NCBI RefSeq assembly: GCF_030124145.1
Contig: NZ_JASKMS010000005.1
Coordinates: forward strand, 203,985 to 267,984
Length of the DNA: 64,000 bases
Direction: 5' to 3'
Source: Streptomyces sp. 378
GTDB lineage: Bacteria; Actinomycetota; Actinomycetes; Streptomycetales; Streptomycetaceae
Made by a program: the position numbers and the translations under genes. Under the pieces are notes generated by a model. That model was given only the letters and a program-made list of their open reading frames with translations, did not search any database and was not told the DNA's origin. This document shows positions 17,214-26,695 of this stretch, in pieces; within the stretch, counting starts at the first letter, position 1, and each line of letters opens with the position of its first letter.

Positions 17214-18434
17214 GTGAGTCGCGTGGACCGCTGCATCGTCCTGGTGGACGCTGGGTATCTGCTGGGAGCCGCGGCGAGTCTCCTCGCCGGGGAGCCCTCA
17301 CGGTCCCGCATCACCGTCGACCACACCGCCCTCATCCAGGGGCTGCGTGAGCGTGCCGAATCCGACACGCAGCAGCCGCTGCTGCGCATCTACTGGTTCG
17401 ACGGCGCCCCCGACCGCGTTCCGCAACCCGAGCACCGCAGGCTGCGCGTGATGCCCCGGGTCACCGTCCGGCTCGGCGCGCTGACCCGCAGCGACGGCCG
17501 CTGGGCGCAGAAGGGCGTGGACGCCGCGATGCACGCCGAGCTCACCGAACTGGCCCGCAACCGCGCCTGCTCCGACGTCGTCCTCGTCACCGGCGACGGC
17601 GATCTGCTGCCCGGCATGATGGCCGCCAAGGAGCACGGCGTCGCCGTCCACCTGTGGGCCGTCCAGGCCGCCGACGGCGACTACAACCAGTCCGAGGACC
17701 TGGTCGCCGAGGCCGACGAGCGGCGCGTCCTGGACCGTACGTGGATCACCAGGGCCGTCCGCGCCAAGGACCACTCCGGGGTGTGCGCGCCCCAGCCCGC
17801 GCCCCGGCCGGAGATCGCCGCGATCCTCTCCGCGCCGCTGCCCGAGTCCGCCCTCGGCGCCGCGACCGAACGGCCCGCCCCGCAGCCCCGGCACCCGACG
17901 GCCGACCCCGGGCACAACGGCACCGAGGAGCGGCTGCCCGCCGCCAAAGGCGTCCCCACGCCCAAGGACCTCGCCGCCCTGCGCGCCCCCGGCCCCCAGC
18001 CCGCCCAGCCCCCCGCCTCCGCCACCCTCCGGTGGTCCTCCGACAAAGGCTGGGTCGACCGGCCCACGGCCGAGCCCCCCGAGGCCGCCTCGATGCCGAC
18101 ACTCGCCCAGCTGACCACGGCCGAGCAGCGGTGGGCCGACCGCGAGGAGGACATCACCACCGTCGGCGGCGACCCCTACGAGGTGGGGCAGGTCTTCGCC
18201 CGGCGCTGGGTGGAGCGCCTCGGCGACCAGGGCCACCTACCGAAACTGTCCGGGATGTACCCGCGCATCCCGCACCGCGTCGACGGGGAGCTGCTGCGCT
18301 ACGCCGCCCGTTTCGGCCTGCTCGCCCACAAGGACGACCAGATCGACGAACGGGACCGGTACGCCATCCGGGCCGGGTTCTGGCGGGAGATCAGCGTGCG
18401 CACAGGCGTGGAGCACCCGCCCGTCGACGCCTGA
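17214..18434 (+). CDS. NYN (PIN-like) domain protein
   Basis: 406 aa. The N-terminal NYN/DUF88 domain (about 6-165) belongs to the PIN-like metal-dependent ribonucleases. Its acidic residues are present: LVDAGYL (D12), KGVDAAM (D103) and VTGDGDLLP (D128, D130). A Pro/Ala-rich low-complexity linker (about 185-290) follows. A C-terminal helical domain (about 295-406) contains tryptophans and YPRIPHRVDGELLRYAARFGL. RNA cleavage is likely from the family but the target is unknown. Start choice is uncertain: the GTG at 17214 or the one at 17223; the second has better spacing from GAGG. Confidence 0.85.
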   Translation: MSRVDRCIVLVDAGYLLGAAASLLAGEPSRSRITVDHTALIQGLRERAESDTQQPLLRIYWFDGAPDRVPQPEHRRLRVMPRVTVRLGALTRSDGRWAQKGVDAAMHAELTELARNRACSDVVLVTGDGDLLPGMMAAKEHGVAVHLWAVQAADGDYNQSEDLVAEADERRVLDRTWITRAVRAKDHSGVCAPQPAPRPEIAAILSAPLPESALGAATERPAPQPRHPTADPGHNGTEERLPAAKGVPTPKDLAALRAPGPQPAQPPASATLRWSSDKGWVDRPTAEPPEAASMPTLAQLTTAEQRWADREEDITTVGGDPYEVGQVFARRWVERLGDQGHLPKLSGMYPRIPHRVDGELLRYAARFGLLAHKDDQIDERDRYAIRAGFWREISVRTGVEHPPVDA

Positions 18435-18512
18435 GATCATCGACGACGGATTTCCCGTCGCGGACCGCCCCGAGAGCGGACCGGGGTCGCCGACCCCGTA
18501 GTCTCGTCCTTT

Positions 18513-19532
18513 GTGAGTAAGCGCGCGGCACAGGCATTTCGGCACGACGGTGACGTCGTGTGCGCGGTCCGCGGGCTGACCAAGACCTATCCGGCGGTGC
18601 GGGCCCGGCGCGGCGCCCCCGCGACACCCGAGGTCCGGGCCACCGACGACGTGACGCTGGACATCCGCCGCGGCGAGATCTTCGGCCTGCTCGGTCCGAA
18701 CGGCGCCGGCAAGTCCACCCTCGTACGCCAGCTGACCGGGCTGATGCGGCCCGACCGCGGCGGCGTGGAGATCCTCGGCCACGACATCGTGCGCCACCCC
18801 GAACGGGCCGCGCGGATCCTCGCCTACCTCGGGCAGGAGTCGACCGCCCTGGACGAGCTCACCGTCTCCCTCGCCGCCGAGACCACCGGGCGGCTGCGCG
18901 GGCTGGACCTACGGCACGCGCGGGCCGAGCGGGACGCCGTCCTCGACGAGCTGGGCCTCACGGCGCTCGCCGGGCGGCCGCTGAAGAAGCTCTCCGGGGG
19001 CCAGCGGCGCCTGGCGTGCTTCGCCGCGGCCCTGGTGGGGGAGCGGCCGCTGCTCGTGCTGGACGAGCCGACCACCGGCATGGACCCGGTGGCGCGCCGG
19101 GCCGTGTGGTCCGCCGTCGACCGGCGGCGGGCCGAGCGCGGGACGACCGTGCTGCTCGTCACCCACAACGTCATCGAGGCCGAGACCGTGCTGGACCGGG
19201 TGGCCGTCCTCGACCGGGGGCGGGTCATCGCCTGCGACACCCCGGCCGGGCTCAAGGAGCAGGTCGCCGGTGAGGTGCGCGTCGACCTGGTGTGGCGGGA
19301 CGCGGCTCCGCTGCACGTGCCCGAGGTGGCCGCGCTGCGGGACCGTGTCGTGGAGTCGGGCCGCCGCTGGACGCTGCGGCTCGGGCCCGAGGAGGCCCGG
19401 GCGGTCGTCGCGACCGTCACCGGCGGGGCCGCTTTCGCCGCCCTGGACGACTTCACGCTGGCCACGCCGAGCCTGGAGGACGTGTACCTGGCCCTCGGCG
19501 GTGCCGCGCAGCAGGGGCTGGTGAAGGTGTGA
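18513..19532 (+). CDS. ABC transporter ATP-binding protein
   Basis: 339 aa. All nucleotide-binding motifs are present: Walker A GPNGAGKST (61-69), Q-loop YLGQE, signature LSGGQ (160-164), Walker B LLVLDEP (180-186) and the switch His in VTHN. A C-terminal extension of about 90 residues is typical of DrrA/CcmA-type exporter ATPases. It pairs with the permease gene immediately downstream to form an ABC-2 type exporter. The substrate (drug, lipid or other) cannot be told. The GTG start lies 78 bases after the NYN gene. Confidence 0.92.
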   Translation: MSKRAAQAFRHDGDVVCAVRGLTKTYPAVRARRGAPATPEVRATDDVTLDIRRGEIFGLLGPNGAGKSTLVRQLTGLMRPDRGGVEILGHDIVRHPERAARILAYLGQESTALDELTVSLAAETTGRLRGLDLRHARAERDAVLDELGLTALAGRPLKKLSGGQRRLACFAAALVGERPLLVLDEPTTGMDPVARRAVWSAVDRRRAERGTTVLLVTHNVIEAETVLDRVAVLDRGRVIACDTPAGLKEQVAGEVRVDLVWRDAAPLHVPEVAALRDRVVESGRRWTLRLGPEEARAVVATVTGGAAFAALDDFTLATPSLEDVYLALGGAAQQGLVKV

Positions 19533-19635
19533 GCACCGGGGCGCGGGGCGCGCCGGTGGTGAGTGCACCGGCCGCCGTATCCGTATCGAACAGGCGACTG
19601 CCGCAGTGGACCCGAGCGAAGGGAAGCAGCACGAC

Positions 19636-20457
19636 GTGAGTGTCGTACCCGCCGAAGTCCTGCCGGGCAGTGCCCTGGCCGTGGACGAGCCCGCCGTGTG
19701 CGCGGCCGAGCTCGGACCCCGGGCGCGGCTGTGGCCGTCGCTGGCGGCCGTGTACCGGGCACAGCTGTCCCGGGCGAGGGTGGCGCGGATCCCACTGCTG
19801 TTCGTGGCCACCTTCCAGTCGGTCGGGATCATGATCCTGATGCGCGGGGTCGTGGACGACGGGGTGGAGGCGCAGGCCGTCGTCGCCGGGTCGTCGGTCC
19901 TGGTGGTCGCCTTCGTCGCGCTGAACCTGCTCGCGCAGTACTTCGGGCAGCTGCGGGCCAGCGGCGGACTCGACCACTACGCGACGCTGCCGGTGCCGCC
20001 GGCGGCCGTGGTGCTGGGCGCGGCGGGCGCGTACGCCTCGTTCACGGTGCCCGGGACCGTCGTGACGGCGGTCTTCGGCTGTGTGCTGTTCGGGCTGCCG
20101 ATGGCCCATCTGTGGATCCTCCTGGCCGTGATCCCGCTCGCGGGCGCGGCGCTCGCCGGGCTCGGGGCGGCGCTGGGGCTGCTCGCGCCCCGGCCGGAGC
20201 TGGCCACGCTGCTCGGGCAGCTGGGCATGTCGGCGGCACTGCTGCTGGGCGTGCTGCCCGCGGACCGGATGCCGGAGGTCGTGCGCTTCACGCGGGACCT
20301 GCTGCCCTCGACGTACGGCGTGGAGGCCTTCGCGCGGACGTTCGGGCCACACCCCGACTGGGCGTTCGTCCTCGGTGACCTCGCCGTGTGCGCGGCCGTC
20401 GGCGTCGTCTCGCTGGCCGTGGCCACGTGGGCCTACCGCCGGGCGGCCGTCCGGTGA
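19636..20457 (+). CDS. ABC-2 type transporter permease
   Basis: 273 aa membrane subunit of the exporter. Six hydrophobic segments lie at about 53-70, 77-98, 125-148, 153-180, 190-205 and 242-265, with the ABC-2 pattern PVPPAAVVLGAAGAY in the middle. The GTG at 19636 is preferred because AAGGGA lies upstream at a suitable distance; a GTG at 19606 is also in frame. A 36-codon open frame bridges the gap from the ATPase stop to this start, overlapping both. The stop overlaps a possible GTG start (20454) of the next gene. Confidence 0.88.
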   Translation: MSVVPAEVLPGSALAVDEPAVCAAELGPRARLWPSLAAVYRAQLSRARVARIPLLFVATFQSVGIMILMRGVVDDGVEAQAVVAGSSVLVVAFVALNLLAQYFGQLRASGGLDHYATLPVPPAAVVLGAAGAYASFTVPGTVVTAVFGCVLFGLPMAHLWILLAVIPLAGAALAGLGAALGLLAPRPELATLLGQLGMSAALLLGVLPADRMPEVVRFTRDLLPSTYGVEAFARTFGPHPDWAFVLGDLAVCAAVGVVSLAVATWAYRRAAVR

Positions 20458-20513
20458 GCGCGCGGGGGTCGTCCGGTGACGCGGCACGCGAACAGGCCTG
20501 GCACGATGGCAGG

Positions 20514-21212
20514 GTGACCGCACCATTGACTCCGCCACCGCCGCCGCATGAACACTCCGCACAGGGTTCGTGGCAGCCGCCGGCCGCCGGGCCGCAGGCT
20601 CCCGGGTCGCAGCACGCCGAGTACGCCGGGCACGGCTGGTACGGACAGGACGGCCCCGGGATGAAGACGGAACTGCGGGAGTCCGCCGTGATCGCGGTGG
20701 CCGTGGCGCTCGGCGGGGTGCTGCTCGGAGTGCTGTGGTGGTGGCTCGCGCCGCACGTGCCGCTGGTCGGTGACGTGGTGGAGAAGAACTGGGTCGTCTT
20801 CCTCAAGGACACCGAGGGCGAGCAGGCCATCGGCGTCGACGGCACGTTCACGCTGCTCGGGCTGGGCTTCGGCGTCGTGAGCGCGCTGGTCGTCTTTCTG
20901 CTGCGGCGGCGCGGGGGCGTGCCGCTCGTGGTGGGGCTCGCCCTCGGCGGGCTGCTCGGTTCGCTGCTCGCCTGGCGGGTCGGCGTGTGGCTCGGACCCG
21001 AGCAGGACGTGATCGCGCGGGCGCGGGAGGTGGGCCAGGGGGTGACGTTCTCCGCGCCGTTGAAGCTGGGCGCGAAGGGGGCGCTGCTGGCTTGGCCGCT
21101 GGCCGCGCTGGTGCTGCACCTCGGGCTCATGGGGCTGTTCGGGCCCCGGGACCCGGAGCCCGAGTTCCCGGCCGGGCCGTATCCGCAATCGCCCGCCTCT
21201 AGCGGCCGATAG
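20514..21212 (+). CDS. DUF2567-like membrane protein
   Basis: 232 aa actinobacterial membrane protein. A Pro-rich cytoplasmic N-terminus (VTAPLTPPPPPHEH to about residue 48) precedes four hydrophobic segments (about 57-80, 108-132, 140-160 and 193-215). A loop between helices 1 and 2 carries DTEGEQAIGVDG. The function is unknown. The start may instead be the GTG at 20454, which overlaps the permease stop. The 3' end overlaps the convergent deacylase gene by 14 bases. Proximity to the ABC genes may only reflect packing. Confidence 0.8.
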   Translation: MTAPLTPPPPPHEHSAQGSWQPPAAGPQAPGSQHAEYAGHGWYGQDGPGMKTELRESAVIAVAVALGGVLLGVLWWWLAPHVPLVGDVVEKNWVVFLKDTEGEQAIGVDGTFTLLGLGFGVVSALVVFLLRRRGGVPLVVGLALGGLLGSLLAWRVGVWLGPEQDVIARAREVGQGVTFSAPLKLGAKGALLAWPLAALVLHLGLMGLFGPRDPEPEFPAGPYPQSPASSGR

Positions 21213-21699
21213 GCGCCAGGACCGCCTCCGTCAGCTCGCGCAGGTCCTGAGGGGCGAGTTCCACCTCCAGGCCCCTCCGGCCCGCCGACACGCAGATCGT
21301 CGCGTGCGCCGACGCCGAGGCGTCGAGGACCGTCGGCAGTTTCTTGCGCTGCCCCAGGGGGGAGATGCCGCCCCGGACGTAGCCGGTCGTGCGTTCCGCC
21401 AGGGTCGGGTCGGCCATCGTGGCGCGTTTGCCGCCGACCGCCGCGGCGAGGGCCTTCAGATCCAGCTGGCCCGCCACCGGGACCACCGCGACCGTCAGCG
21501 TGCCGTCGACGTCCGCGACCAGGGTCTTGAAGACGCGGTCCGGGGAGACGCCCATCGCCTCGGCCGCCTCCTCGCCGTAGCTGGGGTGTGCCGGGTCGTG
21601 GTCGTAGGCGTGGACCGTGTAGGACGTGCCCGCCGCCGTGAGGGCCACCGTCGCGGGGGTGCCGCCCGCCTGTTGCTGCTTCTTCGACTTCTTCGCCAT
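21199..21699 (-). CDS. ybaK: YbaK-type Cys-tRNA(Pro)/aminoacyl-tRNA deacylase
   Basis: 166 aa single-domain protein of the YbaK/ProX editing family. It hydrolyses cysteine mistakenly attached to tRNA(Pro). A basic, Lys-rich start (MAKKSKKQQQ) is followed by the domain with VFKTLVADVDG (56-66), the LDLKALAAAVGGKRATMA segment and the YVRGGISPLGQRKKLP motif, which contains the conserved GG-SPLG and catalytic Lys region. It lies 10 bases downstream of the Lon-domain gene on the same strand, so the two are probably co-transcribed. Confidence 0.92.
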   Translation of the reverse strand: MAKKSKKQQQAGGTPATVALTAAGTSYTVHAYDHDPAHPSYGEEAAEAMGVSPDRVFKTLVADVDGTLTVAVVPVAGQLDLKALAAAVGGKRATMADPTLAERTTGYVRGGISPLGQRKKLPTVLDASASAHATICVSAGRRGLEVELAPQDLRELTEAVLAPIGR

Positions 21700-21709
21700 G
21701 CCGGTCCGC

Positions 21710-22450
21710 TCAGTTGAGGCTCATCGGGCCGCGCGTCAGATCCGACGCCGGCAACGACGGCAGACTACGGATGATCGCCGTCTCCGAGCGAAGGAGTTTC
21801 AGCTCGTCGCGCAGGCGGGACGCCGTGTCGGGCGCTTGGAGCAGGCGCTGCTTGGTCGGGGTGTCCAGCGTCATCGCCGCCGCCACCAGGTACGACACCA
21901 CGCCCGGCTCGTCGGGCAGGTCGGTGCCGGTCGCGAGCGAGCGTTCCCGCGCCCCGGCCAGCCGCTTCTGGTACTGGCGGAAGGACCGCAGCACCCCCTC
22001 GGCCAGCGGCGCGGCCTCGTCCCCGGGCTCCTCCTCCAGCGGCTCCAGCTCGGCCGTCAGGAAGGGCCCGGACGCCTCGACCGACAGCAGCTTCACCCGG
22101 GTGGTGCCGGTCGCCAGCACCTCGAAGGAGCCGTCGGTGCGCTCGCGGATCGTCGCCGCGTCCGCGATGCAGCCCACCTTGTGGAACGCCTTGGCCGGGT
22201 GCGTGCCGAAACCGGCCGCCGGTCCCCGCTCGGGCACGGCTGTCGGGTCGGGCATGCCGGGCGCGGTGGGGGCGACCTCGTGGCCGTCCCGGATCGCCAC
22301 GACGGCGAACCGGCGCGGCTCGTCCTCCGGCGTCTTCAGCAGTTCGCGCATCATGGCGCGATACCGCTCCTCGAAGACGTTGAGAGGGAGCACGAGCCCC
22401 GGGAACAGCACCGAGTTCAGGGGGAAGAGGGGGAGCCGGACGGTGGTCAC
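21710..22450 (-). CDS. Lon N-terminal (LON substrate-binding) domain protein
   Basis: 246 aa, consisting of a LON N-domain without the AAA+ or protease parts of Lon. The diagnostic start LPLFPLNSVLFPGLVLPL (about 6-23) and the ERYRAMM helix are clear. Further on come FEVLATGTTRVKL and the helical C-terminal lobe with RLLQAPDTASRL. Such stand-alone proteins are common in actinomycetes and are thought to bind proteins or nucleic acids; their role is not established. It lies 11 bases downstream of the next minus-strand gene. Confidence 0.9.
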   Translation of the reverse strand: MTTVRLPLFPLNSVLFPGLVLPLNVFEERYRAMMRELLKTPEDEPRRFAVVAIRDGHEVAPTAPGMPDPTAVPERGPAAGFGTHPAKAFHKVGCIADAATIRERTDGSFEVLATGTTRVKLLSVEASGPFLTAELEPLEEEPGDEAAPLAEGVLRSFRQYQKRLAGARERSLATGTDLPDEPGVVSYLVAAAMTLDTPTKQRLLQAPDTASRLRDELKLLRSETAIIRSLPSLPASDLTRGPMSLN

Positions 22451-22461
22451 GACGCAAAAGC

Positions 22462-23511
22462 CTAATGGTCGCCGGGACGGACCCGTCCGCCCCGTTCACT
22501 CCGTGGATGCCAGGAGGGGTCCGCGGCCGTCGCGGCCCGGATGTCGTCGCGTACGCGCAGGAAGTGGCCGAGCGGGTCGTCCGACACCCGGTCCCAGGGG
22601 AACGAGGTGGCGTACGGGCCGTTCAGGAGCAGCTGTTCGGTGGCGTCCTGCCAGCGCTCCAGGCGCACCAGGACGAAGATCAGCAGGTTCCGCATCCGGG
22701 CCGGCCAGGGATCGACCGCGGGCAGCAGCGGGGACAGCGCGATCGCCCGGTCCACGGCCGCGTCCAGCCGCTCCCGGGACACCTCGGGCCCGCAGCCGTC
22801 GGTGAGGTAGCCGAAGGCGGCCCGCAGCGGGAGCGCCTGGACGAGCGCGCCGGGGGGAGCGTCCTGGGCGGCCCGGTCGGCGAAGTCGAAGCACTCGTGG
22901 TGCGAGCCGTGCCAGTGGGTGGCCAGGTAGCGCAGCGCCGCCACATGGCAGCCGTAGTGGTGCGGGGCACGGCGTACGGCCGCCTCCCACAGCTCCTCGA
23001 AGTAGGTGTGCCCGGCCTGGGCGCCCCGGGCGTGGTCGAGCGCAAGCCGCCACGGCACAGGGTCCCGCTGGTCGCCCCGGGCCGCGGCCGTGATGAGCGG
23101 GCTCACCTCGCGCAGCAGCTCGGCCCGGGCCGGTGACCGCCGGGCGCGGTCCACCGCCAGCTGGGCCGCGACCAGCAGCGCGTCGGGGTCCTGCGGGGCG
23201 AGGGCGAGCCAGGCGTCCAGCCACTCGGGCCGTGAGTGCGCGAAGGCGGCCAGCCGGGTGACGTACCGGTCGCGCCGTTCCCATTCGGAGGCCGCGCGGG
23301 TGGCCAGGAGCAGGCCGGCGGCTGGCCCGTGCTCACCCCGGGCGGCGGCGACCAGCGCCGGACTCAGCCGGGCGTCCGGTGCGTCGAGCAGCACCTCGTC
23401 GTCGGCGCGGGGCTCGCCGACGGGGTGGGGGGAGGTCCTTGCCATCCGGCTCGGGCGGATGAACGGGAGCTGCATTGCCATGGTGCCGACCATTGAAAGT
23501 CGGGTGGTCAT
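22462..23511 (-). CDS. Uncharacterised actinobacterial protein, helical repeats
   Basis: 349 aa from the ATG at 23511 (MTTRLSMVGTM); later ATGs at 23493 and 23484 are possible and none has a strong ribosome site. The protein is almost wholly helical and rich in Ala, Arg, Leu and Trp. Repeated segments such as WLDAWLALAPQDPDALLVAA and HYGCHVAALRYLATHWHG suggest TPR- or SEL1-like packing. No catalytic motif or membrane segment is seen. It is followed closely by the Lon-domain and YbaK genes, so it probably heads that three-gene unit. Confidence 0.8.
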   Translation of the reverse strand: MTTRLSMVGTMAMQLPFIRPSRMARTSPHPVGEPRADDEVLLDAPDARLSPALVAAARGEHGPAAGLLLATRAASEWERRDRYVTRLAAFAHSRPEWLDAWLALAPQDPDALLVAAQLAVDRARRSPARAELLREVSPLITAAARGDQRDPVPWRLALDHARGAQAGHTYFEELWEAAVRRAPHHYGCHVAALRYLATHWHGSHHECFDFADRAAQDAPPGALVQALPLRAAFGYLTDGCGPEVSRERLDAAVDRAIALSPLLPAVDPWPARMRNLLIFVLVRLERWQDATEQLLLNGPYATSFPWDRVSDDPLGHFLRVRDDIRAATAADPSWHPRSERGGRVRPGDH

Positions 23512-23614
23512 CGCGGCGCCAGACCGTTCATCAAACCTGCGGAAAGTTGTACATCCGATGGTCAAGAGAGCGTAAAGGTGTGACAGTTCAATAACTTTGG
23601 CCACAGCAGCATCA

Positions 23615-25192
23615 TCAGTTGCGCCGCAGCACCCGTGTCGCCCCCGCCGCCACCGTCGTCGCCAGGACCCAGCCCAGCAGGATCATCGCCGTCGCCAGCC
23701 ACTGCCAGGCGCCGCGCAGCTGCCAGAAGCCCACCTGGCCGAGGTCGATGACCGGCAGCAGCAGATCGAGGGCGAAGAGCGTGGGATTCCACTCCGGGTG
23801 TTCGCCCCGCCTCATCGGCGGACGGCCGGCCTGCGCGAAGGTGAGCGAGCCCGCCGCCCACAGCACCGCCATCCACACCGCGGCCCGGCCCGGCCGGTAC
23901 CCGTAGGCGACCGTCCAGTCCTGCGCGTACCCCCACAGCTTGGCCGCGATCGGCAGGCTCTCGCGATGCCGGCGCTGCTTGGCGAGCAGCACCTCGCGGG
24001 CGTCCTCGTCCTCCCCGCAGGCCCGCAGCACGGCCGCGAGCCGCTCGTACGGTTCCGGGTTGTACTCGGCGGTCGCCGCCGCCACCCAGGCCAGCCGCTC
24101 GGCCGGCGGGAACGGTCCGCGCGGCACGAGGTTCTCGTAGGCGAAACCGCCCATGTGCAGCCGGCCCGGGCCCGGCCAGGCGTCCGCCCGGTCCATCAGG
24201 TTGACGACCTTCGCCCCGGACAGCACCACCCGCCCGCGCGCCGGCTGCTCCCCGAGGAAGCGCAGCTCGGGAGTCTGCACCCGGCGCAGCGACAGCTCCT
24301 GGTCGTCGGTGAGGGTGAACCGGGCCTGCTCGAAGTCGACCGCGTCGCCGAACCGCCCGTCGTCCAGCCGCATCCCGCCCTCGCACTCGAAGCGCTGGAT
24401 CCGCGTCCCCTCGGCCGGCGTCATGCCGCTCATCGCCTGGGCGCCGACCCCCGCCGGGGTGAGGTACAGGCTGCGCTCGACGGTCAGCTGCGGCGCGTTC
24501 AGCGCGAGCCGGGCGTACGGGTTCGCCAGGCGGGCGCCGCGCAGGCTCAGGGAGACGCCGACGGTGGCCGCGCGCAGGCTCAGCTCGCCGTGCGACTCCA
24601 GCAGCTCGGCCTGTAAGTCCTGGCCGACGGTCAGGCCGTCCGCGGCGATCGACCGGCCGCTGTGGTCCCGGTGCACGATCGCCTGGTTCAGCATCAGGTC
24701 CGTGCCGATCTGCGCGTCGGTGAGCCGGATGCCGTGGTGGAAGCGGCAGCGCGGCAGATGCAGATCACCCTCGGTGTGCACCCGGGCCGCCTCGAGCCGC
24801 GGCACCGAGCAGTCCACCATCCGCAGGGTCGTGAAGCGGGCCTCCGGGAGCAGCACGTCCTGCTCGAACCGGCACCGGCGCAGCTCGACGTACGGCACCA
24901 CCGTGCCGCCGGCGAGTTCCAGCGAGCCGCTGACCTGCACGCCGACCAGCTTCAGCGAGGACACGCGACCGGCCAGGGCGGGCGGGCCGTCCAGCAGCAA
25001 CCAGCACACGATCCGGGCCCGCACGGTCCGCTCCGCGCCCCACGGACGACCGCCGTGCGGATCGTCCGCCACGGCGTCGCCGCTGCTCAGGTCGTACACG
25101 GTCCCGTTGCGGAAGGCCTGCCACATGCCGGCCTCGGCCGCGGTCAGGTCGTCGGGCAGATCCCCGGCACGGAGGCCGGCCCCCTCGGTCAC
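23615..25192 (-). CDS. Membrane protein with pentapeptide-like N-terminal region
   Basis: 525 aa. The first 400 residues are soluble, with irregular beta-type repeats of the form L-x-L-x-x-x/RF (for example AARVHTEGDLHLPRC and LRAATVGVSLSLRGARLAN) that resemble a right-handed beta-helix. The last 130 residues hold three or four transmembrane helices (WMAVLWAAGSLTF, LFALDLLLPVIDLG, WLATAMILLGWVLATTV). The GTG start at 25192 has GGAGGGAAG upstream. Homologues are sometimes labelled oxidoreductase, but no redox motif is visible. It diverges from the his operon. Confidence 0.75.
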   Translation of the reverse strand: MTEGAGLRAGDLPDDLTAAEAGMWQAFRNGTVYDLSSGDAVADDPHGGRPWGAERTVRARIVCWLLLDGPPALAGRVSSLKLVGVQVSGSLELAGGTVVPYVELRRCRFEQDVLLPEARFTTLRMVDCSVPRLEAARVHTEGDLHLPRCRFHHGIRLTDAQIGTDLMLNQAIVHRDHSGRSIAADGLTVGQDLQAELLESHGELSLRAATVGVSLSLRGARLANPYARLALNAPQLTVERSLYLTPAGVGAQAMSGMTPAEGTRIQRFECEGGMRLDDGRFGDAVDFEQARFTLTDDQELSLRRVQTPELRFLGEQPARGRVVLSGAKVVNLMDRADAWPGPGRLHMGGFAYENLVPRGPFPPAERLAWVAAATAEYNPEPYERLAAVLRACGEDEDAREVLLAKQRRHRESLPIAAKLWGYAQDWTVAYGYRPGRAAVWMAVLWAAGSLTFAQAGRPPMRRGEHPEWNPTLFALDLLLPVIDLGQVGFWQLRGAWQWLATAMILLGWVLATTVAAGATRVLRRN

Positions 25193-25311
25193 GGCTCTTC
25201 CCTCCTCCCCGGGTACGCGCCGGTTGGTTTCTTCGTACAACTGTTCATGCCCGCTGTGTGACGCCCCGAAAGCAGGAGGTGAAGGGGATCTTCCGCCTTC
25301 CGGGGGCTTCT

Positions 25312-25328
25312 GTATCAGCCATTGATAC
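25312..25328. promoter_or_regulatory. Short inverted repeat in the his operon promoter region
   Basis: GTATCA (25312-25317) and TGATAC (25323-25328) with a 5-base spacer lie about 40 bases before the hisD start, in the 177-base divergent region. The place is right for an operator or promoter element. No histidine leader peptide with a His run is visible. Confidence 0.3.
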
Positions 25329-25369
25329 GCGCGGACGGCGTCTCATCCGGGTCTGAGAGAATTGAGCCC

Positions 25370-26695
25370 GTGATCTCTCGAATCGATCTGCGCGGCGACG
25401 CCCTTCCCGAGGGCCCCGCCCTGCGTGACCTGCTGCCCCGAGCCGACTTCGACGTAGCGGCCGCCCTGGAGAAGGTGCGTCCGCTCTGCGAGGACGTGCA
25501 TCATCGGGGCGACGCGGCGCTGATCGACGCCGCCGAGCGGTTCGACGGGGTCCGGCTCGACCAGGTGCGGGTGCCGGCCGCCGCACTCGCCCGCGCGCTG
25601 CGGGAGCTCGACCCGGCCGTGCGCGCGGCTCTGGAGGAGTCCATCCGCCGCGCCCGTACCGTCCACCGCGAGCAGCGCCGCTCCTCGCACACCACACAGG
25701 TCGTGCCCGGCGGCAGCGTGACCGAGAAGTGGGTCCCGGTCGACCGGGTGGGGCTGTACGCGCCCGGCGGCCGGTCCGTGTATCCGTCCTCCGTGATCAT
25801 GAACGTGGTGCCCGCGCAGGAGGCCGGCGTCGAGTCCATCGCGCTCGCCTCGCCCGCCCAGGCCGACTTCGGCGGCCTGCCGCACCCGACGATCCTCGCC
25901 GCCTGCGCGCTGCTCGGCGTCGACGAGGTGTACGCGGCCGGCGGTGCCACCGCCGTCGCGATGTTCGCCCACGGCACCGAGTCCTGCCCGCCCGCGAACA
26001 TGGTCACCGGCCCCGGCAACATCTGGGTCGCCGCCGCCAAGCGCTACTTCACCGGCAGGATCGGCATCGACGCCGAGGCCGGCCCGACCGAGATCGCCGT
26101 CCTCGCCGACGACACGGCCGACCCGGTGCACGTCGCCTCCGACCTGATCAGCCAGGCCGAGCACGACCCGCTGGCCGCCGCCGTCCTGGTCACCGACTCC
26201 GTCCGGCTCGCCGACGCCGTCGAGAAGGAGCTGGAGCCGCAGGTCGCGGCCACCCGGCACATCGACGACCGGATCGTCCCGGCCCTGTCCGGCCGGCAGT
26301 CCGCGATCGTCCTGGTCGACGGCATCGACGAGGGCCTGAGGGTGGTCGACGCGTACGGCGCCGAGCACCTGGAGATCCAGACGGCGGACGCCGCCGCCGT
26401 GGCCGACCGCGTCCGGAACGCCGGCGCGATCTTCGTCGGCCCCTGGGCCCCGGTCTCCCTCGGCGACTACGCGGCCGGCTCCAATCACGTCCTGCCCACC
26501 GGCGGCTGCGCCTGCCACTCCTCCGGCCTGTCCGTCCAGTCCTTCCTGCGCGGCATCCACATCGTCGACTACACCCAGGACGCCCTGGCCGAGGTCGCGC
26601 ACCACGTGGTGACGCTGGCGGAGGCGGAGGACCTGCCGGCCCACGGTGCGGCGATCAAGGCCCGGTTCGGTTGGAAGGTACCCGCAAGCAAGTGA
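25370..26695 (+). CDS. hisD: Histidinol dehydrogenase
   Basis: 441 aa; Zn- and NAD-dependent, performs the last two steps of histidine synthesis (histidinol to histidine). Family segments are clear: [18 protein letters not shown], the GPGN of [16 protein letters not shown], the DAEAGPTEI loop, the catalytic-region SQAEHDP with Zn-ligand residues, and SNHVLPTGG near the end. The GTG start ([10 protein letters not shown]) is the first plausible one after the promoter region. It heads a coupled operon; its stop overlaps the hisC start (GTGA). Confidence 0.97.
   Translation: MISRIDLRGDALPEGPALRDLLPRADFDVAAALEKVRPLCEDVHHRGDAALIDAAERFDGVRLDQVRVPAAALARALRELDPAVRAALEESIRRARTVHREQRRSSHTTQVVPGGSVTEKWVPVDRVGLYAPGGRSVYPSSVIMNVVPAQEAGVESIALASPAQADFGGLPHPTILAACALLGVDEVYAAGGATAVAMFAHGTESCPPANMVTGPGNIWVAAAKRYFTGRIGIDAEAGPTEIAVLADDTADPVHVASDLISQAEHDPLAAAVLVTDSVRLADAVEKELEPQVAATRHIDDRIVPALSGRQSAIVLVDGIDEGLRVVDAYGAEHLEIQTADAAAVADRVRNAGAIFVGPWAPVSLGDYAAGSNHVLPTGGCACHSSGLSVQSFLRGIHIVDYTQDALAEVAHHVVTLAEAEDLPAHGAAIKARFGWKVPASK

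Noticed and set aside
25193..25369. Histidine leader peptide or T-box before hisD
   Set aside because: No run of His codons and no T-box-like sequence could be recognised; only a short inverted repeat is visible.
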